DNA of 35,866 nucleotides, from NCBI GenBank assembly GCA_017882685.1, contig JADGPA010000001.1, forward strand, positions 1-35,866, in the 5' to 3' direction. Shown here piece after piece: positions 22,322-30,274 of the stretch; position 1 is the stretch's first letter; the number at the start of each line of letters is the position of its first letter. Source of the DNA: Propionibacteriaceae bacterium (GTDB taxonomy: Bacteria > Actinomycetota > Actinomycetes > Propionibacteriales > Propionibacteriaceae). The notes below the pieces were generated by a model that saw only the letters and a list, made by a program, of their open reading frames with translations, had not been told where the DNA came from and ran no database searches. The translations under genes and the position numbers were made by a program.

Positions 22322-23710
22322 CTATCCGTAGATCGTCTGGCCGTCGTCGGACTCCTTGGAGATCCGGCGGGCGAGGTAGAGCCCTTCGAGCGCGAGTTCG
22401 ATGGCGCTGGCGCGGGTGCCGTCGGTGGTGGCATCGAACCGTTCGCAGATCTGGTCGTACACCTCCGCGCCGTCCAGCGACGGCAGGCCGGTGAGGAACT
22501 CCCGCGCGGTCACCTGCTCGCCGGTGGTGACCGTGGTGTGGCCGTCGAGCGCTCCGACCAGGGGCCCGAGGTCGATCCCGCGGAAGTGCTGACGGACGGT
22601 CTCCGCAGTGGCTGTGCGCAGCAGGTGGGCGAGGATCTCGGGCTCGCGTCCCTCCTCGCCGGATTCGAACTCGAGCTTGCCGGTGAGCACGTCCACGGCA
22701 GCCTCCAGGTCGACGATCCGCGCGACGGCCTCAGGCTCGCCGCGGGACGTGGCTCGGTGCAGCGCCGCGGCGGCGACGGTCTCGGCGCCGGCGATCGCGA
22801 ACCGTGCCGACACCCCGGAGCGCTGGTTGATCGCCTGCGAGGCGCGCAGCGCCCGGGTGTAGCGGGCGAGGATGTCCATGATGGGGGCGGGGATGGCCGC
22901 CACCAGCTTCGCTTCCTGGGTGATGACGGCGATCTCGTCGTCCAGCTCGATCGGGTAGTGGGTGCGGATCTCGGCGCCGAATCGATCCTTCAGCGGCGTG
23001 ATGATGCGGCCGCGGTTGGTGTAGTCCTCGGGGTTGGCCGACGCGACCACCAGCACGTCCAGCGGTAGCCGCAGCACGTAGCCGCGAATCTGGATGTCGC
23101 GCTCCTCCATCACGTTCAGCATCGACACCTGGATGCGCTCGGCCAGGTCGGGCAGCTCGTTGATGGCGACGATGCCGCGGTGCGAGCGCGGGATCAGCCC
23201 GTAGTGGATCGTCTCGGGGTCGCCCAGCTGGCGTCCCTCTGCCACCTTCATCGGGTCGACGTCGCCGACCAGGTCGGCCACCGAGGTGTCGGGGGTGGCG
23301 AGCTTCTCCGAGTACCGCTCGGAACGATGCCGCCAGGAGATCGGCAATTGATCGCCCTCGGCGGCAGCCCTGCGACGGGACGCGGGCGTGATCGGGTCGT
23401 AGGGATGCTCGCCCAGCTCTGCGCCGTCGATCACCGGCGTCCACTCGTCGAGCAGGCCCACCATCGAACGCAGCAGCCGGGTCTTGCCCTGCCCCCGCTC
23501 GCCCAGCAGGACGACGTCGTGGCCGGCGATCAGGGCGCGTTCCAGCTGCGGCAGCACGGTGCGGCTGAAACCGTGCATGCCGGGCCAGGGGTTCTCTCCG
23601 GCGGCAAGTTTGGCCAGCAGGTTGTCGCGGATCTCGGTGTGCAGGTGCTTGTGCACATGGCCGGACGCGCGCAGTTCGCCGAGGGTCCGGATGGCAGGGG
23701 GTTCACTCAC
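22322..23710 (-). CDS. MoxR/Mg-chelatase-type AAA+ ATPase
   Basis: A 462-aa AAA+ protein. Walker A is GERGQGKT (residues 70-77). GIVAINELPDLAERIQVSML carries the Walker B region (with N-E for the usual D-E), MEERDIQIRGYVLRLPLDVLV is the helix-2 insert region of Mg-chelatase/MoxR proteins, and VVASANPEDYTNRGRIITPL is sensor 1. The C-terminal helical lid follows. It probably forms a ring that acts through the adjacent VWA protein, a pair seen in Mg-chelatase (BchI/BchD), CoxD/CoxE and RavA/ViaA. The substrate cannot be read from the context. A leading role in chlorophyll synthesis is excluded by the absence of such genes. Confidence 0.87.
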   Translation of the reverse strand: MSEPPAIRTLGELRASGHVHKHLHTEIRDNLLAKLAAGENPWPGMHGFSRTVLPQLERALIAGHDVVLLGERGQGKTRLLRSMVGLLDEWTPVIDGAELGEHPYDPITPASRRRAAAEGDQLPISWRHRSERYSEKLATPDTSVADLVGDVDPMKVAEGRQLGDPETIHYGLIPRSHRGIVAINELPDLAERIQVSMLNVMEERDIQIRGYVLRLPLDVLVVASANPEDYTNRGRIITPLKDRFGAEIRTHYPIELDDEIAVITQEAKLVAAIPAPIMDILARYTRALRASQAINQRSGVSARFAIAGAETVAAAALHRATSRGEPEAVARIVDLEAAVDVLTGKLEFESGEEGREPEILAHLLRTATAETVRQHFRGIDLGPLVGALDGHTTVTTGEQVTAREFLTGLPSLDGAEVYDQICERFDATTDGTRASAIELALEGLYLARRISKESDDGQTIYG

Positions 23711-23786
23711 ATGCTCACGCTAACCCCGCATACCAACACTGCGGATGGGCAAAGTCCTGCCCACTTGCGCAGCTGGGCCTACGGGC

Positions 23787-23792
23787 TACGCT
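23787..23792 (+). promoter_or_regulatory. -10 box TACGCT, leaderless promoter of the phosphatase gene
   Basis: TACGCT ends seven bases before ATG 23800, and no ribosome binding site lies between. This fits a leaderless transcript starting at the ATG. It lies in the 89-bp gap between divergent genes. Confidence 0.45.
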
Positions 23793-23799
23793 CCACGCC

Positions 23800-24447
23800 A
23801 TGGCAACCCGGAAGGCGCCGCCGAGCACCCTCGTGCTGCTGGTGCGGCACGGCGCCACCCCGACGACGGGGAAGGTGATGCCCGGACGCGCGCCCGGCCT
23901 GCACCTTTCCGAAGCTGGCCTGGCCCAGGCCGCAGCGGTGGCCGAACGCCTTGCGACCCTGAAGCTCGACGCGATCTACTGCTCGCCGCTGGAGCGCGCC
24001 TGCGAGACGGCGACGCCCACGGCCACCGCCACAGGCCTTGTGCCGATCGAGGAGCCGGGCCTGCTGGAGGCCGACGTCGGCGAGTGGACGGGCCAGTCGC
24101 TGGTATCACTGGCCAAGCTCAAGGAGTGGCGCGGAGTGCACGGGTCGCCGTCCACGTTCCGCTTTCCCGGTGGGGAGAGCCTTGCAGAGTTGCAGGCACG
24201 GGTGGTGGCCGTGCTTGACCGGGTGCACGCCGCCCATCCCGGCGGGACGGTGGCCTGCTTCAGCCATTCCGACCCGATCCGGTTGGGCCTCGTGTTCGCG
24301 CTCGGTGCTCCCCTGGACGCGTTCGGACGGGTAGTGGTGGGCACCGGTTCGATCTCGGCTCTCCGTTTCACCGACGGGTTCCCCCCGCAGGTGCTCACAA
24401 CGAACACCGTGACCGGCCCGCTGACCGGCCTCGCCGCAGAGGGCTGA
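23800..24447 (+). CDS. Histidine phosphatase (phosphoglycerate-mutase-like, MSMEG_4193 type)
   Basis: A 215-aa cytoplasmic protein of the histidine phosphatase superfamily. VLLVRHGATPTTG holds the catalytic RHG histidine, YCSPLERACETA the second arginine, and FPGGESLAELQARVVAVLDR and CFSHSDPIRLGL the proton-donor side and second catalytic histidine. In actinobacteria a phosphatase of this type is usually followed by DUF3090 and SCO1664-family genes, often near mshC. Here the SCO1664-family gene follows directly, three bases after the stop. Substrate is unknown. Confidence 0.88.
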   Translation: MATRKAPPSTLVLLVRHGATPTTGKVMPGRAPGLHLSEAGLAQAAAVAERLATLKLDAIYCSPLERACETATPTATATGLVPIEEPGLLEADVGEWTGQSLVSLAKLKEWRGVHGSPSTFRFPGGESLAELQARVVAVLDRVHAAHPGGTVACFSHSDPIRLGLVFALGAPLDAFGRVVVGTGSISALRFTDGFPPQVLTTNTVTGPLTGLAAEG

Positions 24448-24450
24448 CCC

Positions 24451-25185
24451 GTGCCCGCCCGTCCGCTCGAGCACGCATCGGACTCCGACGAGCGCGTGCT
24501 GAGCGTCCTGACCGACGGCCACGTGGAGATCATTGGACGCATCGTGCCGAGCAGCAACCTCGCGCTGCTGGTGCAGGTGGGCACCGGCGACGACGCACTG
24601 CCCGCCGTCTACAAGCCGCTGTCCGGTGAGCGTCCGCTGTGGGACTTCGAGCCCGGACTGCACCGGAACGAGGCCGCAGCGTACGTGCTGAGCGACTGGC
24701 TGGGCTGGGACCTCGTCCCGCCGACGATCATCCGGGGGGACGCTCCGGTCGGAGTGGGCTCCATCCAGCTGTACATCGACTCCGACCCGTCTGACCATTA
24801 CTTCACCCTGTACGACCGGGCGCCCGAGACCCGGGCGCAGCTGCGTGCCCTGGCCGCTTTCGACGTGGTGGCGAACAATGCCGACCGCAAGAGCGGGCAC
24901 GTGCTGCGCGGCACCGACGGCCGCATCCAGGGCATCGACCAGGGTCTGTGCTTCGCCGCGGAGGACAAGCTGCGTACTGTCGTCTGGGACTTCGCCGGCC
25001 AACCGGTCCCGCCAGAACTGCTGGGGGGCATCGCCCCGCTGCTCAACGACCTGCCGCCCGGGCTGGACGAGCTCATCACTGTCAGCGAGATCGAGGCGCT
25101 GCAGGGCCGCGTCCGGCGGCTGTTGCGCACGGGCGTGTACCCCACCGACCGCAGCGGACGCCGAGTCCCTTGGCCGCTGGTGTAG
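24451..25185 (+). CDS. SCO1664-family, PI3/PI4-kinase-like protein
   Basis: A 244-aa protein from GTG 24451. The kinase-like features are [15 protein letters not shown] (the nucleotide-contacting lysine region), [17 protein letters not shown] (catalytic loop with N-x-x-D-R-K-x-G-H) and [10 protein letters not shown] (metal-binding Asp). This is the pattern of the phosphatidylinositol-kinase-like SCO1664 family. The biochemical function is not known. It is cotranscribed with the phosphatase (3-bp gap). The DUF3090 gene that normally sits between them is absent. Confidence 0.85.
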   Translation: MPARPLEHASDSDERVLSVLTDGHVEIIGRIVPSSNLALLVQVGTGDDALPAVYKPLSGERPLWDFEPGLHRNEAAAYVLSDWLGWDLVPPTIIRGDAPVGVGSIQLYIDSDPSDHYFTLYDRAPETRAQLRALAAFDVVANNADRKSGHVLRGTDGRIQGIDQGLCFAAEDKLRTVVWDFAGQPVPPELLGGIAPLLNDLPPGLDELITVSEIEALQGRVRRLLRTGVYPTDRSGRRVPWPLV

Positions 25186-25298
25186 CGTGGAATTCCGAAC
25201 GAAGGCTGCGCAGAACTACCCATTGCTTTCCGTTCGTGCCTGCGGGGGCTCGAGGGGTGCTTTGCTTGCGCCTTGCAAAGACGCCAAAGGAGGCATGC

Positions 25299-26819
25299 AT
25301 GCTCTATTCCGCTCCCGGTACCGACGGCTCCAAAGTCACGGTTTCCGCGCAGTACGGCAACTGGATCAACGGCCAGTACAGCGATCCGACAACCGGGGAG
25401 TACGCCGACAATCCGTCCCCCGTCACCGGCAGGCCGTTCACCCGGTTCGCCCAGTCAGGAGCGGCGGACATCGAACTGGCGCTGGACGCGGCACACGCGG
25501 CCCAGCCTGCCTGGGCAGCTCTTTCGCCGTCGGCCAGGGCGATCATCCTGAACAAGGCTGCCGACGCGATCGAATGCCACCTCGAGGAACTTGCCGTGGC
25601 AGAAAGCTACGACAACGGCAAGGCTGTCCGCGAAACCCTTAACGCCGACATTCCCCTTGTCGTCGACCATTTCCGGTACTTCGCCGCAGCGGTGCGCACC
25701 GAGGAAGGGTCGATCAGCGAGATCGACTCAGACACCATCGCCTACCACTTCCGCGAGCCGCTGGGTGTGGTCGGGCAGATCATCCCGTTCAACTTCCCGC
25801 TGCTGATGGCTGCCTGGAAGCTCGCCCCCGCCCTGGCCGCGGGGAACGCCGTCGTCCTGAAGCCGGCCTCGCCGACGCCGTGGTCGATCATGAAGCTGAT
25901 GGAGGTGCTGGCCGACGTTCTGCCGCCGGGCGTAGTCAACGTCGTCACCGGCCCCGGTGCGGAGATCGGACGCGCGCTGGCCACCAGCAAGCGAATCGCC
26001 AAGATCGCCTTCACCGGTGAAACCGTCACCGGCCGGGTGATCATGCAGTACGCCGCGCAGAACCTCATTCCGTCCACAACGGAACTAGGCGGGAAGAGCC
26101 CGAACATCTTCTTCGACGACATCATGGCGCAGGACGATTCCTACCTCGACAAGGCCGTCGAAGGCTTGGTGCTGTACGCGTTCAACCAGGGCGAGGTGTG
26201 CACGGCTCCGTCGCGGGCACTGATCCAGGAGAACATCTACGACGCCTTCATGGAGCGCTGCCTCGGCCGGATCGCGGCGATCAAGATGGGCAATCCCCTC
26301 GACACCGAAACGATGATGGGCGCCCAGGTCTCCACCAACCAGATGGACAAGATCAACAGCTACATCGGCATCGGGAACGAGGACGGCGCGGAGTTGCTGA
26401 TCGGCGGCGCCGTGGCGAAGCTGGACGCGTCCCTCGACGGCGGCTATTACTTCCAGCCGACCGTGTTGAAGGGCAACAACAAGATGCGGATCTTCCAGGA
26501 GGAGATCTTCGGCCCGGTGCTCGCTGTGACCACGTTCAAGGACGAGGCCGAGGCGCTGGAAATCGCCAATGACACCCTCTACGGCCTCGGCGCCGGGGTG
26601 TGGACGCGCAACGGCAACAAGGCGTACCGCATGGGTCGGGCGATCAAGGCCGGGCGGGTGTGGACGAACTGTTACCACGCCTACCCTGCGCATGCGGCGT
26701 TCGGCGGGTACAAGATGTCTGGTGTCGGCAGGGAGAACCACCTGATGATGCTGGATCACTACAGCCAGACCAAGAACCTGCTGGTCAGCTACTCGGAGAC
26801 GAAGCTGGGCTTCTTCTGA
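25299..26819 (+). CDS. Aldehyde dehydrogenase (AldB/ExaC/AcoD type)
   Basis: A 506-aa NAD(P)-dependent aldehyde dehydrogenase. The ATG at 25299 is six bases after a strong AAAGGAGG, and a nearer out-of-frame ATG at 25295 is ignored. Motifs are [38 protein letters not shown] with the catalytic glutamate, and [12 protein letters not shown] with the catalytic cysteine. [10 protein letters not shown] and [20 protein letters not shown] close the fold. The last two segments and the DUF779 neighbour point to the acetaldehyde/ethanol-oxidation subgroup. A 113-bp gap before it probably holds its own promoter. Confidence 0.95.
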   Translation: MLYSAPGTDGSKVTVSAQYGNWINGQYSDPTTGEYADNPSPVTGRPFTRFAQSGAADIELALDAAHAAQPAWAALSPSARAIILNKAADAIECHLEELAVAESYDNGKAVRETLNADIPLVVDHFRYFAAAVRTEEGSISEIDSDTIAYHFREPLGVVGQIIPFNFPLLMAAWKLAPALAAGNAVVLKPASPTPWSIMKLMEVLADVLPPGVVNVVTGPGAEIGRALATSKRIAKIAFTGETVTGRVIMQYAAQNLIPSTTELGGKSPNIFFDDIMAQDDSYLDKAVEGLVLYAFNQGEVCTAPSRALIQENIYDAFMERCLGRIAAIKMGNPLDTETMMGAQVSTNQMDKINSYIGIGNEDGAELLIGGAVAKLDASLDGGYYFQPTVLKGNNKMRIFQEEIFGPVLAVTTFKDEAEALEIANDTLYGLGAGVWTRNGNKAYRMGRAIKAGRVWTNCYHAYPAHAAFGGYKMSGVGRENHLMMLDHYSQTKNLLVSYSETKLGFF

Positions 26820-26853
26820 TCGGTTGAAGCGGCCTTCGGACGTAAGGACGGAC

Positions 26854-27195
26854 ATGAGTGAGCTGCAGTTCCTCTCGCAGGAGCGATTCTCCGCTACCGA
26901 AGAGGCGCGCGCTGCACTGGAGGCGGTGCGCGCACGTCTCGGCGGGCAGCTCATGTTCGTCCAGTCCGGAGGCTGCTGCGCCGGCAGTACCCCGATGTGT
27001 TACCCGGCCGGTGACTTCCTGACCGGGCCGAACGACCTCCTGCTGGGCGAGGTGGACGGGGCGGAGTTCTACATCGACGTCGCCCTAGACACGGCCTGGT
27101 CGCACCCCGCTTTCGTGCTGGACGTGGCCGGGGGCGTGCCCGGGCAAACACCTGGAGTATTGGATTTCGTCCCTCCGCGGCAGCCCTGCGCTTGA
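26854..27195 (+). CDS. DUF779 protein, aldehyde dehydrogenase partner
   Basis: A 113-aa cytoplasmic protein starting at ATG 26854, 35 bp after the dehydrogenase. VQSGGCCAGSTPMCYPAGDF holds the conserved cysteine cluster, and TAWSHPAFVLDVAGGVPG the second family block. DUF779 genes are almost always next to AcoD/ExaC-type aldehyde dehydrogenases; the function is unproved, possibly redox or metal handling. The final codons QPCA and the stop lie inside a 16-bp tandem duplication belonging to an intergenic repeat, so the C-terminus has probably been altered by the repeat. Confidence 0.88.
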   Translation: MSELQFLSQERFSATEEARAALEAVRARLGGQLMFVQSGGCCAGSTPMCYPAGDFLTGPNDLLLGEVDGAEFYIDVALDTAWSHPAFVLDVAGGVPGQTPGVLDFVPPRQPCA

Positions 27196-27240
27196 CGATC
27201 CCTGCGCTTGACGATCCCTGAGCTGGACGAAGGGTCGTCC
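27184..27240. repeat. Intergenic palindromic repeat, copy 3, with 16-bp tandem duplication
   Basis: CCCTGCGCTTGACGAT occurs twice in tandem (27184-27199 and 27200-27215), then continues as CCCTGAGCTGGACGAAGGGT plus CGTC to 27240. The last part forms a hairpin (GACGATCCCT against AGGGTCGTC). It belongs to the same family as the copies at 19610 and 19646. The first unit contains the DUF779 stop codon. Confidence 0.7.
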
Positions 27241-27259
27241 GCGGTCCCGTGACTGCGGC

Positions 27260-27735
27260 TCAGACGTGGATGAGGATCTCCCCGTGCAGCACGCTGATCC
27301 ACCCGTCGGGGTGGGCAGCCCAGTCCCGCCAGGACGTGGCGATCTCCTCCAGCTCCTCCCGGCTGGCCATGCCGCTGTCCACGAGCTGGTTGGCGATGGC
27401 CGAGCCGGTGATGCGGTCGGCCCACATCGAGCCCCAGGCGTCGCGCGTCGCCGGGTCGGCGTAACACCAGGTCGATGACGTGGCCTCCACCTGCTCGCAG
27501 CCGGCGGCGTGAGCCCAGGCCCACAGGTGCCGTCCGGCGTCAGGCTGGCCGCCGTTGGCGTGGGCGGCCGCGCGGTAGAGGTCGCCAACGGTCAAGGCCG
27601 GGGCTCGCCGGGAACCAGGTGAAGGCGCCGTAATCGGAATCCCGCGCTGCCACCACCCCACCGGGACGACAGACCCGCACCGGTGATGGTGCCTGGACCG
27701 CTGCCCAGGCACGCTACCCCTGGGCTGCGGGCCTG
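27260..27735 (-). pseudogene. Broken SAM-dependent methyltransferase
   Basis: Three pieces of one class-I methyltransferase lie in order on the minus strand. First is GVACLGSGPGTITG (motif I, SAM loop) near 27720-27680. Directly joined to it in another frame is RVCRPGGVVAARDSDYGAF (post-motif III region), so the middle of the domain is deleted. Then, after a second frame change near 27593, come DLYRAAAHANGGQPDAGRHL and the C-terminus ending WISVLHGEILIHV at TGA 27260. The N-terminus is not recognisable. With an internal deletion and a frameshift it cannot be functional. Its 3' end is 20 bp from the repeat at 27184-27240. Confidence 0.72.
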
Positions 27736-27762
27736 GGGAGGTCAGGCGGCGTTGCTGGACGA

Positions 27763-27918
27763 TCAGGTGGCCGGGGGCGCCAGGACTTCGACAGATAGGT
27801 GCTCCCACTCGATGAGGGAATCCCTCACATAAGCCTGGTGGGTGCCCGGGTGACCCGACGTCTGGAGGCAAAAGGCATCCTCAACGCGGGGCGACTTCTC
27901 CAGGCAGGCGTAGGACAT
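27763..27918 (-). CDS. Small hypothetical ORF (51 aa), doubtful
   Basis: ATG at 27918, TGA at 27763-27765. The product contains SPRVEDAFCLQTSGHPGTHQ and VRDSLIEWEHLSVEVLAPPA. I do not recognise it. It has no good ribosome site, and it sits immediately upstream of the broken methyltransferase in a lower-GC stretch. It could be a real small gene, a fragment of a lost gene, or chance. Confidence 0.2.
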   Translation of the reverse strand: MSYACLEKSPRVEDAFCLQTSGHPGTHQAYVRDSLIEWEHLSVEVLAPPAT

Positions 27919-28026
27919 GTTTCAGTCATTTTCCCGTTCTTCGACTATTCACCATGAGTATCCCATACCCATTTGCAACCACTCAATGCACCGGATGCAC
28001 GGTGAAACGTGGGCGTCCGGCATTGG

Positions 28027-28833
28027 TCACATATCGCGGTCGCGCTTGGCGGCGGTGAGGGCCGCACGCAGGGTTTCGGCCGTTTCGCGGGTGCCGTAGC
28101 CGGGGGTGTCCTTCTGGATCCGCCAGCTCTCCGCAACAGCAGAAGCCCGCATCCAGCCCCTTGAACTCCATTGCTGAGCGTGCAGGATCTCCACGCCGTC
28201 GAGGAGCAGGTCGAGGGCGAACTCGAACTCGAGTCGGTCGTCGCAGCCAGGACCGACCCCCGACTCGGGGTCGGCCTGCGCGGCGGCTCGCGCGATCGCG
28301 GCCAGGTGCGGGAAATGGGTCGGGAGCGCGGCCTTCTGGGTCTCGAAGGACGGGTCGGAGCGCGGCGTGGCGGCGAAGAGCTCCTGACTGAACCCCCACA
28401 TGCGGTTACCGAGGGCGTGCATGACGTGATGGGTCAGGTCGGCGGACAGGCCGCCGTCGAGGAACAGCCCGGTGAGGGCGTTGAGGTAGTCGAGCATGGC
28501 GGGGGTCATCGCTGCGCGGGACTCGAGCACAGCCCGCGACCACGAGTGCCGTTGCAGCCGGTCGCGCGCGGCAAGGATGCGTGCGCGGACGTCCCGCTTC
28601 CAGTCGCCGGTCTGCGGAGTGCGTTCGACCTCCCCGACGACGAGCTCGATCATCCCGTCGAGCAGGTCCCCCTTGTTCGCGACATGCTTGTACAGGGCCA
28701 TTGGCACGACATCGAGTTCCTGCGCGAGGCTGCGCATGTTCAGCGAGTCGAGGCCATTGGCGTCGGCTTGCGCGATCGCTGCGGCGACGACTCGGGCCCG
28801 GCTCAGGGTTTCGCGGCGCCCCGTCATTGACAT
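28027..28833 (-). CDS. TetR-family transcriptional repressor
   Basis: A 268-aa regulator. Residues about 8-60 are the HTH: ARVVAAAIAQADANGLDSLN, then MRSLAQELDVVPMALYKHVA as the recognition helix, and KGDLLDGM. The long C-terminal ligand domain resembles TetR_C in the actinobacterial subgroup that controls membrane/efflux genes (GDWKRDVRARILAARDRL, LEFEFALDLLLDGVEIL). The start is taken as ATG 28833, directly abutting an operator copy. TACCGT inside that operator ends 7 bases before the ATG, so the transcript is probably leaderless and self-repressed. An ATG two codons in (28827) is an alternative. It is divergent from a DUF4386 membrane gene. Confidence 0.92.
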   Translation of the reverse strand: MSMTGRRETLSRARVVAAAIAQADANGLDSLNMRSLAQELDVVPMALYKHVANKGDLLDGMIELVVGEVERTPQTGDWKRDVRARILAARDRLQRHSWSRAVLESRAAMTPAMLDYLNALTGLFLDGGLSADLTHHVMHALGNRMWGFSQELFAATPRSDPSFETQKAALPTHFPHLAAIARAAAQADPESGVGPGCDDRLEFEFALDLLLDGVEILHAQQWSSRGWMRASAVAESWRIQKDTPGYGTRETAETLRAALTAAKRDRDM

Positions 28834-28850
28834 GGTGTACACGGTACACC
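28834..28850. promoter_or_regulatory. TetR operator copy 1, GGTGTA-N5-TACACC
   Basis: Perfect 6-bp inverted repeat touching the tetR start codon. The minus-strand -10 candidate TACCGT (28841-28846) lies inside it, so a bound repressor would block its own promoter. Identical arms recur 34 bp away. Confidence 0.75.
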
Positions 28851-28867
28851 TAGATTGAGAACTACAA

Positions 28868-28884
28868 GGTGTACCTAGTACACC
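28868..28884. promoter_or_regulatory. TetR operator copy 2, GGTGTA-N5-TACACC
   Basis: A second perfect copy with the same arms and spacing, 42 bp upstream of the DUF4386 start codon. It is placed to control the plus-strand promoter. Centre-to-centre distance to copy 1 is 34 bp, about three helical turns. Confidence 0.75.
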
Positions 28885-28926
28885 ACTGGCTGCCACCCCG
28901 ACAGCCGCGTCGAAGCGGAGCTCACA

Positions 28927-29661
28927 ATGTCGTTCGAGATCACTGATCGGGTTACGAAACCCGGCCTCGCCAGGATCACTGGCGGGCTGTACCTGCTGTT
29001 CATCGTGACGTCGGTCCTTGCCGACGCGCTGGCGCACATCGGCCTTGGCGATGCCCAGCAGATCTATGGCTCACTCACCGCGAGTCCTGCGGCATTCCGC
29101 TTCGGGCTGGTAACGGCGTTCGTGTCGACGTTCTTCTTCCTGCTGGCAGCGTGGGGCCTGTTCGTCCTGCTGCGGACTGTGAACGGCGATCTGGCCCTGC
29201 TGTTCCTGCTGCTCAACGCCATCGGCGTCGCCGTCCAGTGCGCGAGCATGCTGCAGCTGGTGACCGCCATGGTGGTCGTGGACCCGAGCGGTGGGCTGGA
29301 CACTGTTCAGGCCCAATCCGTGGCGCTCGTTGCCATCAATGTGTACCGGACAGGCTTCGTCGCCGCCCAGCTGTTCTTCGGGACCTGGCTGTTCCCGCTC
29401 GGCTACCTGGTGATCAAGTCGGGGTTACTGCCGCGGCTCCTGGGCGTCCTGCTCATCCTGGACGGGGTCGGCGAGCTCGTCTGGTTCCTGCAGGCCTTCC
29501 TCCTGCCGGACTACCCGGCGATCAAGACACCCGGGACGTTCGTGAGCCTGCTCGCCGAAGTCGGGTTGGCACTCTGGCTCCTGATTCGGGGAGTGAAGGA
29601 TGACCGCGTGGGAACACCGCTCTCCTCGACCCCCACGGGCACCACCGCCACACCGCGATGA
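28927..29661 (+). CDS. DUF4386 family membrane protein
   Basis: A 244-aa protein with about six membrane helices. ATG 28927 follows CGGAGC. The start KPGLARITGGLYLLFIVTSV and the later VYRTGFVAAQLFFGTWLFPL and LPRLLGVLLILDGVGEL are the DUF4386 signatures. The last ~25 residues are a polar Thr/Ser/Pro tail. The biochemical function is unknown. Two TetR operators upstream suggest it is induced by a TetR ligand. Its stop overlaps the start of the next membrane gene (ATGA). Confidence 0.88.
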   Translation: MSFEITDRVTKPGLARITGGLYLLFIVTSVLADALAHIGLGDAQQIYGSLTASPAAFRFGLVTAFVSTFFFLLAAWGLFVLLRTVNGDLALLFLLLNAIGVAVQCASMLQLVTAMVVVDPSGGLDTVQAQSVALVAINVYRTGFVAAQLFFGTWLFPLGYLVIKSGLLPRLLGVLLILDGVGELVWFLQAFLLPDYPAIKTPGTFVSLLAEVGLALWLLIRGVKDDRVGTPLSSTPTGTTATPR

Positions 29662-30116
29662 CCAGGCGTTGGAGCGGGGTCGCCAGGCTGACCGTCGGCG
29701 GCGGCGTGGGCTTCTGGGTTGCCAATCTGGCGATCTCGCTCACCCCCATCGCCGCGGAGTACCGAGCCGCACTCTCGATCCCCTACGTGCCGATGCTGTT
29801 CGAGGCCCTGGTCGGCGGGCTTGTGATCGCGCTGGCTGTGAGCGTCGCGCTGGTGCGCGCCGGCGACGCGCTACCAACCGCCAGTCCGGTGGCGAAGGCG
29901 ATACTCCTCAGCCTTGTCGCCCTCGTGGTTGTGACCCTTCTCGTCGCGGTGCCGTCGACGCTGCTGGTGGACTCGGGCGACCCCGTGCGCTACTTCCTGA
30001 TCGCCACGGCGTTCAACGCCGTGCGGATCACGGCTCTCGGCATGGCCATCGGCCTCCTCCACGGGTGGTCGGCGCGGCTCGACCGGGTGCCCCGCCGCAG
30101 CGTCAAGGTCAAATGA
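29658..30116 (+). CDS. Small integral membrane protein, unknown function
   Basis: A 152-aa protein with about four hydrophobic segments (residues 8-28, 43-66, 80-105 and 115-137) and a basic C-terminus (LDRVPRRSVKVK). I recognise no named family. ATG 29658 overlaps the DUF4386 stop by 4 bp, so the two are one operon under the TetR operators and may act together. Confidence 0.75.
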   Translation: MTRRWSGVARLTVGGGVGFWVANLAISLTPIAAEYRAALSIPYVPMLFEALVGGLVIALAVSVALVRAGDALPTASPVAKAILLSLVALVVVTLLVAVPSTLLVDSGDPVRYFLIATAFNAVRITALGMAIGLLHGWSARLDRVPRRSVKVK

Positions 30117-30274
30117 CCCGGCGGTCCTTCGGGGTTCACGCCAGGTTCGCGCGAGGATCAGATAGCTCTGCAGCGCGCACTTCGGGACCTCGAAGCCTCC
30201 GAGTCGACGTGGGCTCACCCGCAGGTCCGGTGCGTGGAGAGGGCGAGTCTCAGGAGGTGCCTGGCGGAACTCGG

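Noticed and set aside
25295-25297. ATG 4 bp before the aldehyde dehydrogenase start
   Set aside because: Out of frame with the dehydrogenase; the AAAGGAGG spacing fits ATG 25299 better.
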